Source of the DNA: Helicobacter cetorum
GTDB lineage: Bacteria > Campylobacterota > Campylobacteria > Campylobacterales > DZAY01
Direction of reading: 5' to 3'
Assembly: GCA_022729735.1 (NCBI GenBank)
Contig: DZAY01000003.1
Location: 60,757 to 124,756, forward strand
DNA: 64,000 nucleotides
Below, piece by piece: positions 17,391-26,596 of this stretch (within the stretch, counting starts at the first letter, position 1; the number at the start of each line of letters is the position of its first letter). The notes below the pieces were generated by a model. The model was given only the letters and a program-made list of their open reading frames with translations. It had not been told where the DNA came from and made no database searches. A program made the position numbers and the translations under genes.

Positions 17391-18614
17391 CTACTCAACC
17401 ACCATAAAGCTATTTTTTGAACCTTTAACAATTTGAATATTATAAATAACTTGATTATTTTCTATTTGCTCTTTAAAAGCCCTTTTGTATGATGGCTCTA
17501 TTTTAGATATTAAATAATCAAGCCCAATACTTACAGAGTAGTTTATCCAATCATATTTTATATCATTTCCCATAACTCTATTTACATCTTCAACTACATC
17601 TTCTAAATAAGTTATAGAGTTTGCAATATATAAATTATCTCTATCTTGTTCTTGAGTCAAAGTCAATAAAAGAGGATTGTAATTTATTTGTGTTGATAAA
17701 ATTGAGTGTGGTGAAATTGAGTAATATGTAAATTGTGAAAGTAAAAGACTACTTTTTACAATTGGTGTATTTAAAAATATTGTAGAACCACTATATTTTG
17801 ATGTTAAAATATTTTTTAAATTATCACTTTCTCCTAAATGTGTAATATACATTGGGCTTTGAGTTTGAGAAATAAGACTAAAAAGTCTATTTGAAATAGG
17901 GCTACTATCATCAAAAATAGCAACTTTTGGATTTGCAAACTTATTTAACTTCTCCAACTGCAAAGCATAATCAATTCCACCAAATATAATATTAGAATCT
18001 ACTCTTTTTGCATCTTTTATATTTACAGTTGGTATAAAAATAGATAAATCAGAAGCACAATCTACAAGCATATCTGCACCATTTGGAGTTACAACAGCTA
18101 CTATATATTTAAATCCAGAGCTTTTAATTTGCTCTATTGTAGAAAAAATTGAATCTTTTGACTCATCAACACTATCAAAAATTTCTAATTCAAAATCTAT
18201 ATTTTTTGAAAGTAGATAAGATAACATTGATGAAGTAGATGAAATTGCATATCTACCTACAACTTTTTTAGGTAGTAAAACTGCTATTTTATGTTTTAAT
18301 CTAAAACCTTGTGGAGTTTCTATTTGTTGTTCCATTGCTACTTCTGTTGTATCTGATTTTATAGTATCTGAAATTATATGCAACTCTTTTGCAAATTTTT
18401 CATAACTCTCTTTTAGTGAACCATCGAATTCGCCTTTATATTTTGCTAAAAATGAGAATATTTCACCTTGATTTAGTAACCTACCTAAACACTCTTCATC
18501 GCACTTTCTCAAATCAATATCTACAACTTCATAATCAAGTGTAGGTAGTGGTGAGGGTTGATGTCTTGCAAATAGATTAAGAGATATTAGGACTATTAGT
18601 AGATAGATTTTCAT
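17391..18614 (-). CDS. Periplasmic LpoA/LppC-like binding-fold protein
   Basis: 407 residues. The N-terminus is a Sec signal peptide (about residues 1-16, ending LFA). From about residue 110 the alternating strand/helix pattern starting HKIAVLLPKK resembles type 1 periplasmic binding folds such as LppC/LpoA penicillin-binding-protein activators. There is no lipobox Cys at the cleavage site. AAGGAG lies before the ATG. The start overlaps the uracil-DNA glycosylase gene by 38 bases. The function is uncertain; a role in cell-wall synthesis is only suggested by the fold. Confidence 0.6.
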   Translation of the reverse strand: MKIYLLIVLISLNLFARHQPSPLPTLDYEVVDIDLRKCDEECLGRLLNQGEIFSFLAKYKGEFDGSLKESYEKFAKELHIISDTIKSDTTEVAMEQQIETPQGFRLKHKIAVLLPKKVVGRYAISSTSSMLSYLLSKNIDFELEIFDSVDESKDSIFSTIEQIKSSGFKYIVAVVTPNGADMLVDCASDLSIFIPTVNIKDAKRVDSNIIFGGIDYALQLEKLNKFANPKVAIFDDSSPISNRLFSLISQTQSPMYITHLGESDNLKNILTSKYSGSTIFLNTPIVKSSLLLSQFTYYSISPHSILSTQINYNPLLLTLTQEQDRDNLYIANSITYLEDVVEDVNRVMGNDIKYDWINYSVSIGLDYLISKIEPSYKRAFKEQIENNQVIYNIQIVKGSKNSFMVVE

Positions 18615-19254
18615 AAAACTCCTTGATTTTTAAAAAGTCTAAATGAGCATCTTTTTTAGCAGACTCATTTCTCAAAAGATAACTTGGATGGTATGTTGGG
18701 ATTAAAATCCTACCTTTAAAATTTAAAACCTTACCTCTTATCTTTGTAATTGCTATTGTATCATTAGTCAAATATTTATAAGCACTACTTCCCAATGCAA
18801 CTATAATTTTAGGATTAATAATCTCTATCTGTTTAAATAGATATGGCAAACAACAGTTGGCTTCTTCATCATTTGGAGGACGATTTAGTGGAGGACGACA
18901 TTTTAAGATATTTGCAATATATATATCACTCCGTTTTATTTTTAAAACATTAGTAATAATTCGCTCAAGCAACTCTCCAGCTTTTCCAACAAATGGTCTT
19001 CCCAATATATCTTCTCGCTCTCCTGGAGCTTCACCAATTAACATAAGGCTACTTTGTATATTTCCTTCGCCAAAGACTATATTTTTTCTTGTTTTGGATA
19101 AATTGCACAAATGACAATTTGAGATAAAAGATTTTAAAACTGATAGATTTGAAGGTAAATTTGTGGTATCTTGTTGGATTTTTATATCATCTACAAACTC
19201 AAAGCCAAGCAGTTTGAGCTTATATAATTCACTCAATAACTCATTTTTTAGCAT
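18577..19254 (-). CDS. Family 4-like uracil-DNA glycosylase
   Basis: 225 residues. Four Cys suited to a [4Fe-4S] cluster are visible (Cys47-x-x-Cys50, Cys119, Cys134/135). The catalytic motif 1 GEAPGERED lies at 74-82 and motif HPSYLLRN near 195. It removes uracil from DNA arising by cytosine deamination. It starts 14 bases after superoxide reductase ends on the same strand. Confidence 0.88.
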   Translation of the reverse strand: MLKNELLSELYKLKLLGFEFVDDIKIQQDTTNLPSNLSVLKSFISNCHLCNLSKTRKNIVFGEGNIQSSLMLIGEAPGEREDILGRPFVGKAGELLERIITNVLKIKRSDIYIANILKCRPPLNRPPNDEEANCCLPYLFKQIEIINPKIIVALGSSAYKYLTNDTIAITKIRGKVLNFKGRILIPTYHPSYLLRNESAKKDAHLDFLKIKEFYENLSTNSPNIS

Positions 19255-19268
19255 AAAAGCAGTGGAGA

Positions 19269-19652
19269 TTACTCCACTACTTCAACACTCACAGGGTCGC
19301 TTTCCCAAACACCGTGCTTTGTGCAATAACTTTGAGCTACTAATTTCATATTTTTTGTTGGAACTATCATAAAATGAACTTCTGCATTTGCTGGTGCATT
19401 TCCTTGTGTTCCAGCTAAAAATGTAGTTTCTGCTAATAGTTTTTCTCCATCAAATAGAGCGATTTTTGCAATATAATGGTCAAAATCATCTGGATGTTTG
19501 TAATCATTTCCCATTTGCACTTTTACACAAAACTTTTCACCCTTTTTAGCTGAACTTTCACAATGGACAAATGGTGAATGTCTATCGATATAATCTTTTT
19601 TAGCTTCCCGCTCAACTGTTGAAATATCTACATATCTATTAATTGTTGGCAT
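19269..19652 (-). CDS. Superoxide reductase (neelaredoxin, class II)
   Basis: 127 residues, a single SOR domain with no desulforedoxin domain. Iron ligands are visible: His25, His53, His59, Cys110 and His113 (SYCTKHGVWES), giving the Fe(His)4Cys centre that reduces superoxide to peroxide in the cytoplasm. The usual Glu-Lys-His motif reads Asp23-Arg24-His25, so the catalytic Lys is replaced by Arg. A GGGGA site lies before the ATG. Peroxide made here could be removed by the peroxiredoxin (32565) and cytochrome c peroxidase (58208) elsewhere in the window. Confidence 0.88.
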   Translation of the reverse strand: MPTINRYVDISTVEREAKKDYIDRHSPFVHCESSAKKGEKFCVKVQMGNDYKHPDDFDHYIAKIALFDGEKLLAETTFLAGTQGNAPANAEVHFMIVPTKNMKLVAQSYCTKHGVWESDPVSVEVVE

Positions 19653-19717
19653 TTCTTCCCCTTTTTTTATTATTGAAAACTCATTCTAATCAAAAAAGAA
19701 TTAAAACTCTATAAAAC

Positions 19718-20590
19718 TTAGATGAAAGTAACTTTACTAACATGATGATTTAAGCCAAGTTTTTTAGGTTCAATCCCAAGAGCTAATCCAACCATTTGAG
19801 GCATATGCAAAATTGGTAAATCGATATCTCTACCTGCAACTTTTCCTGCCCCTTTTTGTTGCACATCAAAAACCAAATGGCACAATGGACACGGAGTTAC
19901 AACCATGTCTGCACTATTATCTTTTGCATCAAGCAAAGCATTTCCCATAAGTCTTTTTGATGTCTCTGGTGCTTGTAAATCTACATGAAATCCACAACAT
20001 CTATTTTTATGCGAATAATCTACACTTTTTCCACCAAGTGCAACTATCAACTCATCTAATGATGTTGGAACATAAGGATTTTCATTTATATTTGATTTGT
20101 TTTGAATTTTTGATGGTCTGATATTATGACAACCATAAAATGGTGCAATATTAAAATCGCTCAAAGGCTTTTTAACATTTTTTGTAATTTTTTCATATCC
20201 CAAATCATCTCGCAAAGCATACAAGAAATGTTTAATTTTTGAAGTTCCTTTATACTCTAATCCAACCTCTTTTAATTTTGCATTTACTTTTGCTTTCAAT
20301 TCTATACTGTTATCAAGAGCATCTTTTGTCATAGAGAGATTTAATTGACAAGTGTTGCAAATTGTAACAATATCTAAACCCAACTTCTCACCATAACAGA
20401 TATTTCTTGCATTTAAAACATGTGATAAAAATGGGTCAAAATCTTGAAGATGACTTGCTCCGCAACAGCTCGCTTCTTCTAAAATTTTTAGCTCAATATT
20501 TAGTGCATTTGCAACTTCCATTGTGGATTTTAGCAACTCTGGAGTACTCTCTTTTGCAGTACATCCCGTATATAGTGCATATCTTAGCAT
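19718..20590 (-). CDS. sdhE: SdhE/MfrE-type subunit of succinate/fumarate oxidoreductase (CCG domains)
   Basis: 290 residues with two CCG cysteine-rich motifs: the first with CCGASH and CNTC, the second with CCGFHVD and CPLC. This is the heterodisulfide-reductase-B-like subunit that takes the place of the membrane anchors in SdhABE/MfrABE enzymes of Campylobacterota. It probably passes electrons to or from the quinone pool. The gene follows sdhB by 10 bases. In C. jejuni the same set (Cj0437-0439) was shown to be a methylmenaquinol:fumarate reductase. Confidence 0.88.
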   Translation of the reverse strand: MLRYALYTGCTAKESTPELLKSTMEVANALNIELKILEEASCCGASHLQDFDPFLSHVLNARNICYGEKLGLDIVTICNTCQLNLSMTKDALDNSIELKAKVNAKLKEVGLEYKGTSKIKHFLYALRDDLGYEKITKNVKKPLSDFNIAPFYGCHNIRPSKIQNKSNINENPYVPTSLDELIVALGGKSVDYSHKNRCCGFHVDLQAPETSKRLMGNALLDAKDNSADMVVTPCPLCHLVFDVQQKGAGKVAGRDIDLPILHMPQMVGLALGIEPKKLGLNHHVSKVTFI

Positions 20591-20600
20591 TTATTATCCT

Positions 20601-21572
20601 TTAAAATTTCACAGTTGAAGAGATTTTTATAAGCTTTTTAACCTCATCTAAGTTTTTAGATTTTGGCATCTGCCATGGTAGTTTAATTTTTCCTTTGCTA
20701 AACATAGCTATTGCTTCTGGAAGATGTTTCACAACCCCAACTCCTTCGCTATAAGCTACAAGCATTCCTTCATCTAAGAAACCATATTGTGCTATTGAGT
20801 GTTTAAATCCAACTGCATGTCTTGTTGCTACATTACTTTTTGCAACTCCTTCTTCAAATGCTTGATTGTGTAGTTTTGTAATCTTTTCAATTGGATTTAC
20901 ACCTTTTGGACAAACTTCACCACATTCAAAACATTTTACACAATCCCAAACACCACTACCCATCTCATTTACAACTTCTAATCGCTCTACTTTTGCACTA
21001 TCTCTAATATCAGCGTTAAATCTAAATGCTTTTGCAAAACCAGCTGGTCCAATATACTCTTCATTTACTTCAACAACTGGACAAGAGTAATAACAAGCTC
21101 CACACTGAATGCAATAATCTGCTTCTAAAAGCTCTTCATATTGATGTGGAGTCATTCGATTTTCTTGCTCTGGTGTTTCGTTTATCTCTTTTATTAGATA
21201 TGGTTTTACGCTATCATATTTAGTCCAAAAATCTTGTTTATCAACTACCATATCTTTTATTGCTCTTTTTTTGCTTTGTGGCTCAATTGTTAGAGTTGTT
21301 CCAAAAATTTCAACCAAATCAAAAACTCTCTCTTTACAAGCTAAAACCTGTTTATTATTAACTTTAATAGCACAACTTCCACAAATACCGTGCCTACAAC
21401 TTCTTCTATAACTTAAAGAACCATCAATTTCCCATTTGATTTTATTTAAAATATCAAGCATTACATCATCACTTGACACCAATAGCTCATACTCTTTATA
21501 GTATGGGAGATAATCTGTCTCTTTATTAAATCTAAAAACTCTAAATGTAAGTTTTTTGCTACTTAATTCCAT
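20601..21572 (-). CDS. sdhB: Succinate dehydrogenase/fumarate reductase iron-sulfur subunit
   Basis: 323 residues. The N-terminal [2Fe-2S] ferredoxin domain has CRHGICGSC and a fourth Cys in LACKE. The C-terminal domain has two Cys clusters (CIQCGACYYSC and CVKCFECGEVCP) for the [4Fe-4S] and [3Fe-4S] centres. ATG at 21572 is chosen because AAGGAT precedes it and it lies 10 bases after the sdhA stop; a longer reading would overlap sdhA. It is the electron wire between the flavoprotein and SdhE. Confidence 0.93.
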   Translation of the reverse strand: MELSSKKLTFRVFRFNKETDYLPYYKEYELLVSSDDVMLDILNKIKWEIDGSLSYRRSCRHGICGSCAIKVNNKQVLACKERVFDLVEIFGTTLTIEPQSKKRAIKDMVVDKQDFWTKYDSVKPYLIKEINETPEQENRMTPHQYEELLEADYCIQCGACYYSCPVVEVNEEYIGPAGFAKAFRFNADIRDSAKVERLEVVNEMGSGVWDCVKCFECGEVCPKGVNPIEKITKLHNQAFEEGVAKSNVATRHAVGFKHSIAQYGFLDEGMLVAYSEGVGVVKHLPEAIAMFSKGKIKLPWQMPKSKNLDEVKKLIKISSTVKF

Positions 21573-21582
21573 TATTTTATCC

Positions 21583-23292
21583 TTAATATGTTCTCTCTTG
21601 TGGCTCAAATCTACCAATTACAACATCCATATACTCTAATCTAACTTCCCCATTCTCATCCATATAAGCCATTGTGTGTTTCAAAAACTTCTCATCATTT
21701 CTCTTTGGAAAATCATCTCTAAAATGTGCTCCTCGACTCTCTTCTCGATTTAATGCACCTTCAACTATAAAACTTGAGTAATCTAACATATGTCCAAGCT
21801 CTATTGCTTCTTGTAAATCTGTATTATAAATTTTTGATTTATCCATAATTCTAATATTTTTAAATCGTTCTCTTAACTCTTTTAAGACCGATTTTTGAGT
21901 TTGCAAACTCTCTTTTGTTCTAAAAACACCAGCATTATTTGTCATACTCTCTTGTAATCGCTCTCTTAATTTTGATACTTGCTCCACACCATTATTTGTC
22001 AAAATTGAGTTAATTTCATTTAACATACCTTTGGCATCATCATCACTTGCTTTAATTAATTCTAAATCTTTTATATCATTTATAATTGATTTACCAACAT
22101 GTCTTCCAAAAAATAGTGCTTCTAAAAGTGAATTTGCACCAAGTCTATTTGCTCCATGAACACTAACACAAGCACACTCTCCAGCACCATAAAGACCTTT
22201 TGTTAATTCATTAGAATTTTTTCTGACATGTCCATTTATATCAACAGGAATTCCACCCATTGAGTAGTGAGCTGTTGCACTAATTAAAATTGGCTCTTTT
22301 ATCATATCAAGCCCTAAAAATGTGAGTGCTAAATCTCTAAGCTCTGGTAGTCGCTCCATTATGATTTTCTCACCTAAATGTGTTAAATCAATATATACAG
22401 CATCTTTATTAGCTCCAACTCCTCTACCTTCTAAAACCTCTTTTGTAATTGCTCTACTTACAACATCTCTTGGAGCCAATTCCATTTTTTCTTTTGCATA
22501 TCGCTCCATAAATCGCTCACCATTTGAGTTATAAAGCTTTCCACCTTCACCTCTTGCAGCTTCAGAAATCAAAACTCCATTTCCAGCTAAACCAGTTGGG
22601 TGAAATTGCACAAACTCCATATCTTCTAATGGAAGTCCTTTTCTTGCAAAAATTGATAATCCATCACCTGTATTTGCATGAGCATTTGAATTAATTTTAA
22701 AAGCTCTTGCATATCCACCAGTTGCAAACATTACAGCTTTTGCATTAAATATTTTTGGCTCTAAAGTTTTTAAATCATAACAGCTAACTCCATAAGCTAC
22801 ACCATCTTTATATAGTAAATCAGCCACATAATACTCATCAAAAAATTGAACTCCAACTCGATGTGCTTGTTCATAAATTGTTTGAAGTAGTGTAAGTCCC
22901 GTTCTATCTCTTGCAAAACAAGCTCTTGGTTTGCTTTGTCCTCCAAATGGTCGTTGTGCAATTTTGCCATCATCTTTTCGTGAAAAAGCAGCACCCATAT
23001 CTTCTATCCATCTAATAGTCGTTGGAGCTAATCCACACATAAGCTCAACTGCATCTTGGTCTGCTAAATAATCACTTCCCTTAATAGTATCAAACATATG
23101 TAGCTCAACACTATCTTCATCACTTAAAGCTGCATTTACTCCACCTTGAGCAGCACCAGAGTGGCTTCTTAGAGGATGAAGTTTTGTTACTACGGCAACT
23201 TTCAAACCAGATAGTTGTATCTCTCTTGCAGCAGCACACCCTGCAAGTCCAGCACCAACAATCACTACATCGTAAGTAGAAACAATACTCAT
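21583..23292 (-). CDS. sdhA: Succinate dehydrogenase/fumarate reductase flavoprotein subunit
   Basis: 569 residues. It has the FAD-binding motif GAGLAGCAAA, the HSGAAQGG loop with the FAD-linking His, the FHPTGL motif and the ARGEGG active-site Arg region. It interconverts succinate and fumarate. Unlike the periplasmic MfrA it has no Tat signal (it starts MSIVSTYDVV), so it should be cytoplasmic. The order sdhA-sdhB-sdhE suggests one operon read from an extended -10 promoter about 30 bases upstream, with AAGGAA before the ATG. The direction in vivo (oxidation, or reduction in the reductive TCA cycle) cannot be read from sequence. Confidence 0.94.
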   Translation of the reverse strand: MSIVSTYDVVIVGAGLAGCAAAREIQLSGLKVAVVTKLHPLRSHSGAAQGGVNAALSDEDSVELHMFDTIKGSDYLADQDAVELMCGLAPTTIRWIEDMGAAFSRKDDGKIAQRPFGGQSKPRACFARDRTGLTLLQTIYEQAHRVGVQFFDEYYVADLLYKDGVAYGVSCYDLKTLEPKIFNAKAVMFATGGYARAFKINSNAHANTGDGLSIFARKGLPLEDMEFVQFHPTGLAGNGVLISEAARGEGGKLYNSNGERFMERYAKEKMELAPRDVVSRAITKEVLEGRGVGANKDAVYIDLTHLGEKIIMERLPELRDLALTFLGLDMIKEPILISATAHYSMGGIPVDINGHVRKNSNELTKGLYGAGECACVSVHGANRLGANSLLEALFFGRHVGKSIINDIKDLELIKASDDDAKGMLNEINSILTNNGVEQVSKLRERLQESMTNNAGVFRTKESLQTQKSVLKELRERFKNIRIMDKSKIYNTDLQEAIELGHMLDYSSFIVEGALNREESRGAHFRDDFPKRNDEKFLKHTMAYMDENGEVRLEYMDVVIGRFEPQERTY

Positions 23293-23320
23293 TCAATTTC
23301 CTTACTTTAAATTTGTTTGG

Positions 23321-23329
23321 ATTATAACA
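23321..23329 (-). promoter_or_regulatory. Extended -10 promoter (TGTTATAAT) of sdhABE
   Basis: TGTTATAAT on the minus strand, 29 bases before the sdhA ATG. The TGn extension makes a strong sigma-70 -10 element without need for a -35. Confidence 0.6.
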
Positions 23330-23420
23330 TTTTTTCATATTATAAAGTTTAAAGGTTAGATTTTAGATGAAGCTTACAACAAAAGTGTGTTACAATTTTG
23401 CAAAAAGTAAGGGCCAAAAG

Positions 23421-24239
23421 ATGGATAAAGAGAGCTTTTTTATATCACAATTTTACTCAAAAAAAATAGGTGATGATGGAGCAGTTATTGGAAAATATGT
23501 ATATTGTGTTGATGCTTTTTGTGAAGATGTTCATTTTAAGCGAAGTTGGATGAGTCTGTTTGATATTGCGAGAAAAAGCCTACTTGTGAATGTTTCAGAT
23601 GCTTTAGCTATGAATGCAAAACCACTATTTGCACTACTTAGTATAGCTATTCCAAAAGAGTTTGGAAAGCAAGAGTTAAAAGAGTTGGCAGATGGATTTT
23701 TGGATGTTGCAAAAAAATATAATATAGATATTATTGGTGGTGATACAATTAGTAACAAAAAACTGGATATTTCAATTACATTAATAGCAGAAACCAAAAA
23801 ACCACTTATGAGGCATGGAATAAATTTAGGAGATTTAATGGCTTTTAGTGGAGATATTGGAAAGGTTAAAAAAGATTTAACACACATTTTAAGAGGTGGA
23901 AAACTTAGTAAAAAATCAAAATTTATAAATTTAAATTTAAAACATAGCTTTATTCAAAAAGCTGGTGGAGTTTTTACAAGTGGGCTTGATATATCAGATG
24001 GACTATTTTTTGAACTTGGTAGAGTTTCTAAAATTAACAAAATAGGTTTTAAATTTTTTAAAAAGTTTAATAAAAGAGTTGGATGTAGTGGAGAAGAGTA
24101 TGAGCTTTTGTTTAGTTTTAAGCCTAAAGATAGAGTCAAAATTTTACAATTAGCAAAAAAAAGTAGAACTAAAATCACAATTTTTGCAAAAGCGATTAGA
24201 GGAAAATTTAGAAATAATTGCAAACCACACCATTTTTAA
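23421..24239 (+). CDS. thiL: Thiamine-monophosphate kinase
   Basis: 272 residues. ThiL phosphorylates thiamine monophosphate to the active diphosphate. The start of the fold has KIGDDGAVI (metal-binding Asp), GGDTIS near the middle and SGLDISDGL (Asp pair) in the second half. ATG at 23421 gives the short N-terminus (MDKESFF) typical of Campylobacterota ThiL; an ATG at 23367 would add 18 residues. It is divergent from sdhA and 9 bases before the LolC/E-like gene. Confidence 0.9.
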   Translation: MDKESFFISQFYSKKIGDDGAVIGKYVYCVDAFCEDVHFKRSWMSLFDIARKSLLVNVSDALAMNAKPLFALLSIAIPKEFGKQELKELADGFLDVAKKYNIDIIGGDTISNKKLDISITLIAETKKPLMRHGINLGDLMAFSGDIGKVKKDLTHILRGGKLSKKSKFINLNLKHSFIQKAGGVFTSGLDISDGLFFELGRVSKINKIGFKFFKKFNKRVGCSGEEYELLFSFKPKDRVKILQLAKKSRTKITIFAKAIRGKFRNNCKPHHF

Positions 24240-24248
24240 AGGTTAATT

Positions 24249-25448
24249 ATGAAAGATACTGTTGTAAGTTATATTGTTAGAAGATATTTAAGGTTTGATA
24301 AATCAATCCCATTTATATCCATTAGTGCAATATTGGCATTTTTAGGAGTTATGGTTGGGGTTATGGTATTAATTATTGCGATGGCTTTGATGAATGGAGT
24401 TGATAAAGAGTTTGAACGAAAACTATCGGTTATGAACTATCCACTTACAATTGTGCCTGATTTATATAGCTTAGATATTAATATTTTATATAAATTGAGA
24501 GAGAGTTTTCCTGATTTAAAATTTAGTCCATATATTAGCTCTCATGCGATTTTGCAAAAAGGTAGAGTTTTAAATGGTGGAATTGTATTTGGTGTGGATT
24601 TTATGAGTGAAGCAGAAATTAATCCTGTTTTTAAAAAAGCAGTAAATGGAGTTAGCTTTGATAAAAAAAGTCTTATAATTGGTAAAAAAAATTATGAAAC
24701 CATGTTTTCAAATTCAAAAGATGGAATGTTAATTTTTACATCTCTTGAGCCAACGGGATTATCATTTATGCCAACAATTAAAAAATTTGAAATTGCTGGA
24801 TATTTTGAATCTGGTTTAAGTGCTTATGATAAAGCTTATATGTATGCAGATATAAATATGATTAGAAAGCTTAAACATTTAGAAGATAATGAGATAGAAG
24901 GAATACATGTATATTCGTACAAACCTTTTGAAGATATAAAAAAGTTAGAGCTATTTTTAAAAGATAGTGGAGTTAGCATTATTGGTTGGTGGGAGCAGAA
25001 TGAAAACTTTTTTTCAGCACTTGCTATGGAAAAAAAGGCTCTATTTATAGTTTTAATGTTAATTATTGTTGTTGCATCACTTAATATTATTAGCTCACTT
25101 CTTATGACCGTTATGAATAGGCGAAAAGAGATAGCACTACTTTTATCGCTTGGTGCTTCAAAATTGGAAATAAAGAAAATATTTTTCTATTTAGGTTTTA
25201 TAATTGGTGGATTTGGAACTCTTTTTGGAGTTATATTTGGATTTTTAGGAATATTTTTACTTAGCAATTTTAATATCGTAGCAATTCCAGAAGGTGTTTA
25301 TGGATTTTCAAAACTTCCATTTGAGTTATCAAGTTTAGATTTAACTTTGATTATTCTTGGCTCAATTACGATAGTATCTTTGTCATCTTATTATCCAGCT
25401 AAACTTGCATCGGATATTGATGTTTTAGATGTTTTAAGAAATGAGTAA
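24249..25448 (+). CDS. LolC/LolE-family lipoprotein-releasing ABC permease
   Basis: 399 residues. One N-terminal membrane helix (about 22-46), a ~220-residue periplasmic domain (MacB/LolE type), then three C-terminal helices with the FtsX motif (MNRRKEIALLLSLGAS, coupling helix). It extracts lipoproteins from the inner membrane for LolA. The LolD ATPase is not next to it, while a LolA gene lies 30 kb away at 55599. The gene follows thiL closely. Whether it is LolC, LolE or a merged LolF cannot be told here. Confidence 0.85.
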   Translation: MKDTVVSYIVRRYLRFDKSIPFISISAILAFLGVMVGVMVLIIAMALMNGVDKEFERKLSVMNYPLTIVPDLYSLDINILYKLRESFPDLKFSPYISSHAILQKGRVLNGGIVFGVDFMSEAEINPVFKKAVNGVSFDKKSLIIGKKNYETMFSNSKDGMLIFTSLEPTGLSFMPTIKKFEIAGYFESGLSAYDKAYMYADINMIRKLKHLEDNEIEGIHVYSYKPFEDIKKLELFLKDSGVSIIGWWEQNENFFSALAMEKKALFIVLMLIIVVASLNIISSLLMTVMNRRKEIALLLSLGASKLEIKKIFFYLGFIIGGFGTLFGVIFGFLGIFLLSNFNIVAIPEGVYGFSKLPFELSSLDLTLIILGSITIVSLSSYYPAKLASDIDVLDVLRNE

Positions 25449-25472
25449 CTTAAATTTATTTAAAGGATTGAC

Positions 25473-25664
25473 ATGAAAAAAGTTGTTATTTTAGTAATAT
25501 TTTTTAGTTTTGCTCTCTTTGGTGCAAATGAAAAATATGATGACTATTCAGATAGATTAAAATCAGAGCGAAGAGTCGTTGCAGATGAGCGAAGAGATAG
25601 TAATACAACCAAAAAAGATGAGGCAAAAAAAGAAGATAAAAAAGATAGCAATAAGAGCAAATAG
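25473..25664 (+). CDS. Small exported Lys/Asp-rich hypothetical protein
   Basis: 63 residues. A clear Sec signal peptide (residues 1-18, ending LFGA) is followed by a highly charged, low-complexity tail rich in Lys, Asp, Glu and Arg. AAAGGA lies before the ATG. The mature part of about 45 residues has no Cys or other motif. It sits 24 bases behind the LolC/E-like gene and ends two bases before the stop of the convergent permease gene. Function unknown. Confidence 0.65.
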   Translation: MKKVVILVIFFSFALFGANEKYDDYSDRLKSERRVVADERRDSNTTKKDEAKKEDKKDSNKSK

Positions 25665-25671
25665 CTCTATT
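25654..25671. terminator. Weak hairpin at convergent gene ends
   Basis: A 5-bp stem (AGAGC/GCTCT) with a 5-base loop is followed by ATTTT on the plus strand. It covers the ends of both convergent genes. Short, so low confidence. Confidence 0.3.
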
Positions 25672-26596
25672 TTCTATCTTTTATAATATATATAAAAAAT
25701 GGAGCTCCAATAAATGAGGTTACAACTCCTATTGGAATTTCTGAAGTTGTGCCTAAATTTCGTGAAATAAAATCACAAATTACTAAAAAAACTCCACCAT
25801 AAATAAAGACTTCTAGTAATAACTTATCACTACTTTTTTTATAAATTAATTTTATAATATGAGGGATTACAAGTCCTACAAATCCAATTGGGCCAACAAT
25901 ACTAACACAAACTCCAACAGTAATAGATACACTAAATAGAAGTATTAAATTTATCTTTTTTACATTTAAACCTTTTAGATATGCAAATTCATGAGATACT
26001 AATATTAGTTTAAACTCATATTTGAACTTAAAAATTATAAAAAGTAGTGCTAAAGCAAAAAATGAGATATAAAAACCACTACTAAAACCAACAACACTTA
26101 AACTTCCCATTGTAAATCTCATAATTGAGTAAGTTTGTTGAAGATTGCTTAAATAATATACTATCATAAGTGTAGCAGAGTAAAAAAATGAGAGGGCAAT
26201 TCCAATTAAAAGCAAAGAATTTGTATCACTTTTTTTCAATCTTTTAGAAAAAAATATGATTAAAATTGTTGTGGATAATGCACCAATTAAGCTTAATATA
26301 TTTGCAAATTGAGTTAATATAGGAATAGTTATAGCAATTGCAAAAAATAGTGTAGCACCAGTTGATACTCCAAGAGTAAAAGGAGTTGTAAGTGGATTTC
26401 TAAAAATTGCTTGAAAAATCAAACCACTTAAAGCAAGTGTTGCACCACTAAAAAAAGCTACAATAAATCGTGGAACTCTTAAATCCCAAAACAATATATA
26501 ATCGAGGGTTTGAGGATTGAAAATATTTGATAAATTTATATTTATATCTCCAAAAAATGGAGCTAACATGCTAATAAATATTAATAAATATTTCAT
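25667..26596 (-). CDS. FecCD/BtuC-family ABC transporter permease
   Basis: 309 residues, eight to ten hydrophobic helices. It has the FecCD features RVPRFIVAFFSGATLALSG-like start region, a GVSTGA phrase and the cytoplasmic coupling segment GPIGFVGLVIPH. It moves vitamin B12 or ferric siderophores across the inner membrane. It overlaps the ATPase gene by 4 bases. The linked BtuF- and BtuB-like genes favour cobalamin, but iron chelates cannot be excluded. Confidence 0.88.
   Translation of the reverse strand: MKYLLIFISMLAPFFGDININLSNIFNPQTLDYILFWDLRVPRFIVAFFSGATLALSGLIFQAIFRNPLTTPFTLGVSTGATLFFAIAITIPILTQFANILSLIGALSTTILIIFFSKRLKKSDTNSLLLIGIALSFFYSATLMIVYYLSNLQQTYSIMRFTMGSLSVVGFSSGFYISFFALALLFIIFKFKYEFKLILVSHEFAYLKGLNVKKINLILLFSVSITVGVCVSIVGPIGFVGLVIPHIIKLIYKKSSDKLLLEVFIYGGVFLVICDFISRNLGTTSEIPIGVVTSFIGAPFFIYIIKDRK

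Noticed and set aside
21583..23292. Periplasmic methylmenaquinol:fumarate reductase (MfrA)
   Set aside because: There is no twin-arginine signal peptide, and the AAGGAA site fixes the start just before the FAD motif.
23531..24223. Two antisense reading frames (118 and 89 codons) opposite thiL
   Set aside because: Low-complexity hydrophobic translations without ribosome sites, shadows of the clear thiL frame.
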